Shown here piece after piece: positions 61,557 to 64,000 of a stretch of 64,000 nucleotides of DNA; the stretch's first letter is position 1; every line of letters begins with the position of its first letter. Both the position numbers and the translations under genes were made by a program. Where the stretch lies: contig NZ_LHQS01000002.1 of NCBI RefSeq assembly GCF_004102725.1, positions 1,134,133-1,198,132 on the forward strand, written 5' to 3'. Origin of the DNA: Methanoculleus taiwanensis (lineage in GTDB: Archaea; Halobacteriota; Methanomicrobia; Methanomicrobiales; Methanoculleaceae). The notes under the pieces are model-generated. The model had not been told where the DNA came from and ran no database searches. It saw only the letters and a program-made list of their open reading frames with translations.

Positions 61557-62420
61557 ATGGAACTCGTCCCCGTGGGTGTCGTCCACTCTTCCGTCCGGTC
61601 AGGCCACGAGATGCCCGTCCAGGGAGTGACCGGGGAGGTGGAGATCTATCCGGAGTACGTGAATGCCCTCCGCAGCATCGGGCAGAACTCACATCTTATC
61701 CTTCTCTGCTGGATGCATGAAGCGGACCGGACGGTGCTGACGGCAGTTGCCCGGAAGGTGGCAAGCGATCTTCCCGAGAAAGGGGTTTTCTCACTCCGGT
61801 CGCCGCCGCGCCCGAACCCGATCTCGCTCTCGGTCGTCCGTCTGCTCGGCGTTCGGGAAGAGCGGTTCCTGGAGGTGGAGTCCCTCGATCTCATCGACGG
61901 CACGCCCGTCCTCGATATCAAACCCTACCAGACCGGGTGGGACTGCATCTTCTCTGCGACCGGCCACGACCGGTCGGAGAAGATCCAAAAGATGGGGACA
62001 GAGGCCTATCGCGAAGGACTCGTCAGGGAGGCGGTGAACTACCACGGGATGCTCTGCCCGGGAGTTGCTGTCGGCGTCCGGATTGCCGAAGCGGCGACGA
62101 GAATGCTCGGGGGCGACCTCCGGAACCCTGCACTATCAGTCGTGCCCGGCAACGATCCCTGCATCGCCGACGCCCTTATCGGGATTACCGGAGCAAGGCC
62201 GGGGGATCACAGGCTTCTTTTCATGCAGGGAGACAAAGCCCCGAAAAACGGGTGTCTCATCCGGAAGGGCGACCGCGAGGTGGCCTTCCTGCTTCGTGCC
62301 GACATCCCCCGTACTCCCGAAGAGATTCTGTCGTGCGACGAAGCAGTGCTCTTTGCAGCGGATCTTCATGATACGGAAGAGCGGAAACTGCCGGCGCACC
62401 CGTGCGTCAGATATCCCTGA
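61557..62420 (+). CDS. TrmO (TsaA-like methyltransferase) fused to FmdE-family domain
   Basis: 287 residues from MELVPVGVVHSSVRSGHEMP. The N-terminal 130 residues are the TrmO/UPF0066 beta barrel, with SLRSPPRPNPISLSVVRLLG (the R-S-P-x-R-P-N-P-I signature), SLDLIDGTPVLDIKPYQ and the C-terminal D motif. From VNYHGMLCPGVAVGVRIAEA onward an FmdE domain follows, with VVPGNDPCIADALIGITGAR and HRLLFMQGDKAP. TrmO methylates t6A37 of tRNA; what the fusion does is unknown. Starts at 61542 or 61551 are also possible. It ends 14 bases into the convergent fdhD gene. Confidence 0.82.
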   Translation: MELVPVGVVHSSVRSGHEMPVQGVTGEVEIYPEYVNALRSIGQNSHLILLCWMHEADRTVLTAVARKVASDLPEKGVFSLRSPPRPNPISLSVVRLLGVREERFLEVESLDLIDGTPVLDIKPYQTGWDCIFSATGHDRSEKIQKMGTEAYREGLVREAVNYHGMLCPGVAVGVRIAEAATRMLGGDLRNPALSVVPGNDPCIADALIGITGARPGDHRLLFMQGDKAPKNGCLIRKGDREVAFLLRADIPRTPEEILSCDEAVLFAADLHDTEERKLPAHPCVRYP

Positions 62421-63207
62421 TCCGGTGCGGTGCGCTGTAAACCACCGCTCGCGGCCGTCGGGCGAACCCGACGAGAGTCATATCGAGCCGTCGGGCGAGG
62501 TCGATTCCGGTGGAGAACGGGGCGTTGTTCGTCACGATAACCGGAACACCTGCCCGAGAGGCTTTTGCGACCATCCCGGCAGGCATTCTCCCCGTACAGG
62601 CCATGAAGCACCCGGAAAGATCAATCCCGGCAGAGAGAGCCTTCCCCACCGCCTTGTCGACGGACGTATGCCGCCCCATATCCTCGGCGTGAGACTGCAG
62701 TACCCCGTCGGCGTCGATGATCACCGAACAGTGGGTGCCGCCCGTACTCTTCCAGGTGGATGCCATCCGGTGGAGCGTGTCCATGCCTCCGAAGATGGTA
62801 TCGAGATCCAGGAGAAGGTTACCCTGAACCGGCGCGGCAAGTTCGTGCCAGGGTGTTTTCACACCGACTCCCCCGGAGCTCCTGATCTCGGTTTCCGGTG
62901 ATATTCTCTCCTCATGAAACGCATTCGTCCGGATATGGACGGTCAGGCCGTCGACGGTAATGCTCTCGACGGCGGAGGGGCCGGGAACCAGACCTTCACA
63001 GACGGCATAGCCAAGGGCGAACTCTTCAAGTTCCGCGGGTGTTACCGTCAGATTTGCTATCCTGGTGTCGTTAAGAAGGAGCGTGACCGTATCTTCAACG
63101 CATACCTCCACACGGCCGTTCCCGATACCCGTCTCAGATACCGTATATACATCGTATTCCTTCGTAAGGCCGGAACACGTCGCCCTGGTGCTGTTCTCCG
63201 ATTGCAT
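62407..63207 (-). CDS. fdhD: FdhD-type formate dehydrogenase accessory sulfurtransferase, CxxC absent
   Basis: 266 residues. LTVTPAELEEFALGYAVCEG, DGLTVHI, ASTWKSTGGTHCSVIIDADG, VLQSHAEDMGRHTSVDKAVG, CTGRMPAGMVAKASRAGVPV and IVTNNAPFSTGIDLARRL align with FdhD/FdsC. The segment RSSGGVGVKTPW stands where most FdhD proteins have the sulfur-relay CGxCG, so both cysteines are missing; C139 to C210-type cysteines elsewhere (THCSV, GCFMAC) are not the usual ones. FdhD transfers sulfur to the molybdenum cofactor of formate dehydrogenase. The gene is divergent from moeA and converges on the TrmO-FmdE gene. Confidence 0.85.
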   Translation of the reverse strand: MQSENSTRATCSGLTKEYDVYTVSETGIGNGRVEVCVEDTVTLLLNDTRIANLTVTPAELEEFALGYAVCEGLVPGPSAVESITVDGLTVHIRTNAFHEERISPETEIRSSGGVGVKTPWHELAAPVQGNLLLDLDTIFGGMDTLHRMASTWKSTGGTHCSVIIDADGVLQSHAEDMGRHTSVDKAVGKALSAGIDLSGCFMACTGRMPAGMVAKASRAGVPVIVTNNAPFSTGIDLARRLDMTLVGFARRPRAVVYSAPHRIRDI

Positions 63208-63294
63208 ACTGGTTATCTCCGGGAAGTATCGATCATCCCGGGGATCGGCGTCGCCGCCCGGGTATGTCGGTCAGCACAGGTATGTCAGAAGAGA

Positions 63295-63349
63295 TAGTTA
63301 CATTTTTGCAAAAATAAACCTTGAGAGCAAATAGTTACATATTTAGCAA
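63295..63349 (+). repeat. Direct repeat in the fdhD/moeA intergenic region
   Basis: TAGTTACATTTTTGCAA (63295-63311) and TAGTTACATATTTAGCAA (63332-63349) are near copies 37 bases apart. The second is also part of an inverted repeat TTACAT ... ATGTAA. They lie between the divergent fdhD and moeA starts in an AT-rich stretch and may be paired regulator sites. Confidence 0.5.
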
Positions 63350-63446
63350 TGTAAATGGTTATAGGCTAACATCCCTATCCCATATACCGGGACAGATGGA
63401 AAACCCGCTGATCTGCTTCGCCCCGAGATAGCAAAGAGATGATCCG

Positions 63447-64000
63447 ATGCCGCACCGATACCTTACTCTGACCGCACGCGCCGACGCACTTTCCCTGATG
63501 AAACAAAAGTTTCCGCCGCCGAACCATATCGAGACCGTTCTGCTGGAGCATTCGGTGGGCAGGGTCACTGCAAAGCCGCTCTATGCCTGCCACTCAGTTC
63601 CTCCCGGGAATGTGGCGGCGATGGACGGATACGCCGTGCAGAGCCATGAGACGGTGGGAGCGGGCGACCGGCGGCCGAAGACCCTTGCACAGGCCCACCG
63701 GGTGAATACGGGAGAGGTCGTTCCGGGGATGTATGACGCAGTCATCATGATCGAGGATGTCTGGCAGGAAGATGGCAGGATTATCATCCGCAAAGCCGCA
63801 GCTCCGGGACAGTTCATACGCCGTGCTGGCGAAGATATCCGGGCGGGAGATCTTATCGTTCCCCGTGGCCACCAGATCCGGCCGTTTGATATCGGGGCGC
63901 TCGGAGCTTACGGCATCTCGAATGTGCCCGTGCGGGCGGTACACGTCGGACTCATCCCGACCGGAAGCGACCTGGTGCCCATCGGCCAGGCGCCGCTGCC
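63447..64000 (+). CDS. moeA: Molybdopterin molybdotransferase MoeA (3' end outside window)
   Basis: 184 residues visible before the window ends without a stop. LTARADALSLMKQKFPPPNH, then LLEHSVGRVTAKPLYACHSV and PPGNVAAMDGYAVQSHETVG, form domain I. HRVNTGEVVPGMYDAVIMIE, RIIIRKAAAPGQFIRRAGED and GALGAYGISNVPVRAVHVGL, IPTGSDLVPIGQ lead into the MogA-like domain. MoeA inserts molybdate or tungstate into adenylated molybdopterin, supplying cofactor for formate and formylmethanofuran dehydrogenases. The ATG at 63447 follows a GATGA site. The full protein should be about 400 residues, often with a C-terminal substrate-binding domain in archaea. Confidence 0.88.
   Translation, partial: MPHRYLTLTARADALSLMKQKFPPPNHIETVLLEHSVGRVTAKPLYACHSVPPGNVAAMDGYAVQSHETVGAGDRRPKTLAQAHRVNTGEVVPGMYDAVIMIEDVWQEDGRIIIRKAAAPGQFIRRAGEDIRAGDLIVPRGHQIRPFDIGALGAYGISNVPVRAVHVGLIPTGSDLVPIGQAPL

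Overview
The window reads as chromosomal DNA of a hydrogenotrophic, formate-using methanogenic archaeon of the Methanomicrobiales, most likely Methanoculleus or a close relative. The reasons are an F420-type formate dehydrogenase (fdhAB) beside FmdE-family and FdhD/MoeA genes, a HypD hydrogenase maturation gene, a heterodisulfide-reductase-like Fe-S protein paired with a membrane cytochrome, archaeal families (DUF4013, DUF2115, Trm-G10), archaeal TATA boxes and many PAS-domain sensors. The DNA is GC-rich with AT-rich promoters. No CRISPR array, insertion sequence or prophage was seen. The taxonomic call is an inference from gene content.

Layout. 1-600: the tail of a KGG-repeat stress protein and a small DUF2795 protein. 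770-4144: a four-gene cluster (radical SAM/SPASM enzyme, SAM methyltransferase and two glycosyltransferases of the rSAM/selenodomain-associated types) read from one palindromic TATA box. 4325-8250: a Cache/HAMP sensor without an output domain plus a 76-residue partner, a TIGR04255 protein, a polyprenol/diacylglycerol kinase-like protein, a GtrA-like protein and a tRNA G10 methyltransferase. 8382-11873: the grpE-dnaK-dnaJ operon. 12192-13676: purH. 13888-17841: five tandem DUF4013 membrane proteins, each with its own TATA box. 17933-21637: leuA/cimA-ilvB-ilvN. 21735-23455: a 36-residue accessory peptide coupled to a sodium/solute symporter.

23736-29767: a FIST sensor with a 66-residue partner, the decayed tail of a chemotaxis receptor, a stand-alone ATP-cone protein, a PAS sensor without an ATPase domain, a cation efflux protein, a 2H phosphoesterase and a small hydrophilic protein. 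29919-33713: a large Dna2/Cas4-like nuclease-helicase. 33945-37964: a SnoaL-like protein with a start-codon hairpin, and a receiver/six-PAS histidine kinase. 38516-42695: a divergent hxlR/hcp locus (hybrid-cluster protein, DUF2115, cupin, polyferredoxin membrane protein) with the remnant of a 4Fe-4S protein. Then come tRNA-Thr(GGT), a TIM-barrel isomerase, an ADH-PAS sensor pair, a helical-repeat protein, a MinD-like ferredoxin ATPase, a second radical SAM protein, MscS, hypD, tRNA-Arg(CCG), the HdrD-like/cytochrome pair, a DNA glycosylase and a secreted beta-propeller with OCRE-like repeats.

57240-64000: formate metabolism, with fdhA-fdhB, an FmdE-family protein, a TrmO-FmdE fusion, an FdhD lacking its usual CxxC pair, and moeA cut off by the window end. 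Together these would supply formate oxidation, the molybdopterin cofactor and its sulfuration. The most distinctive points are the OCRE-like secreted protein, the DUF4013 array, the TrmO-FmdE fusion beside cysteine-less FdhD, the ATPase-less PAS sensors, the hxlR/hcp locus and several pseudogene remnants.
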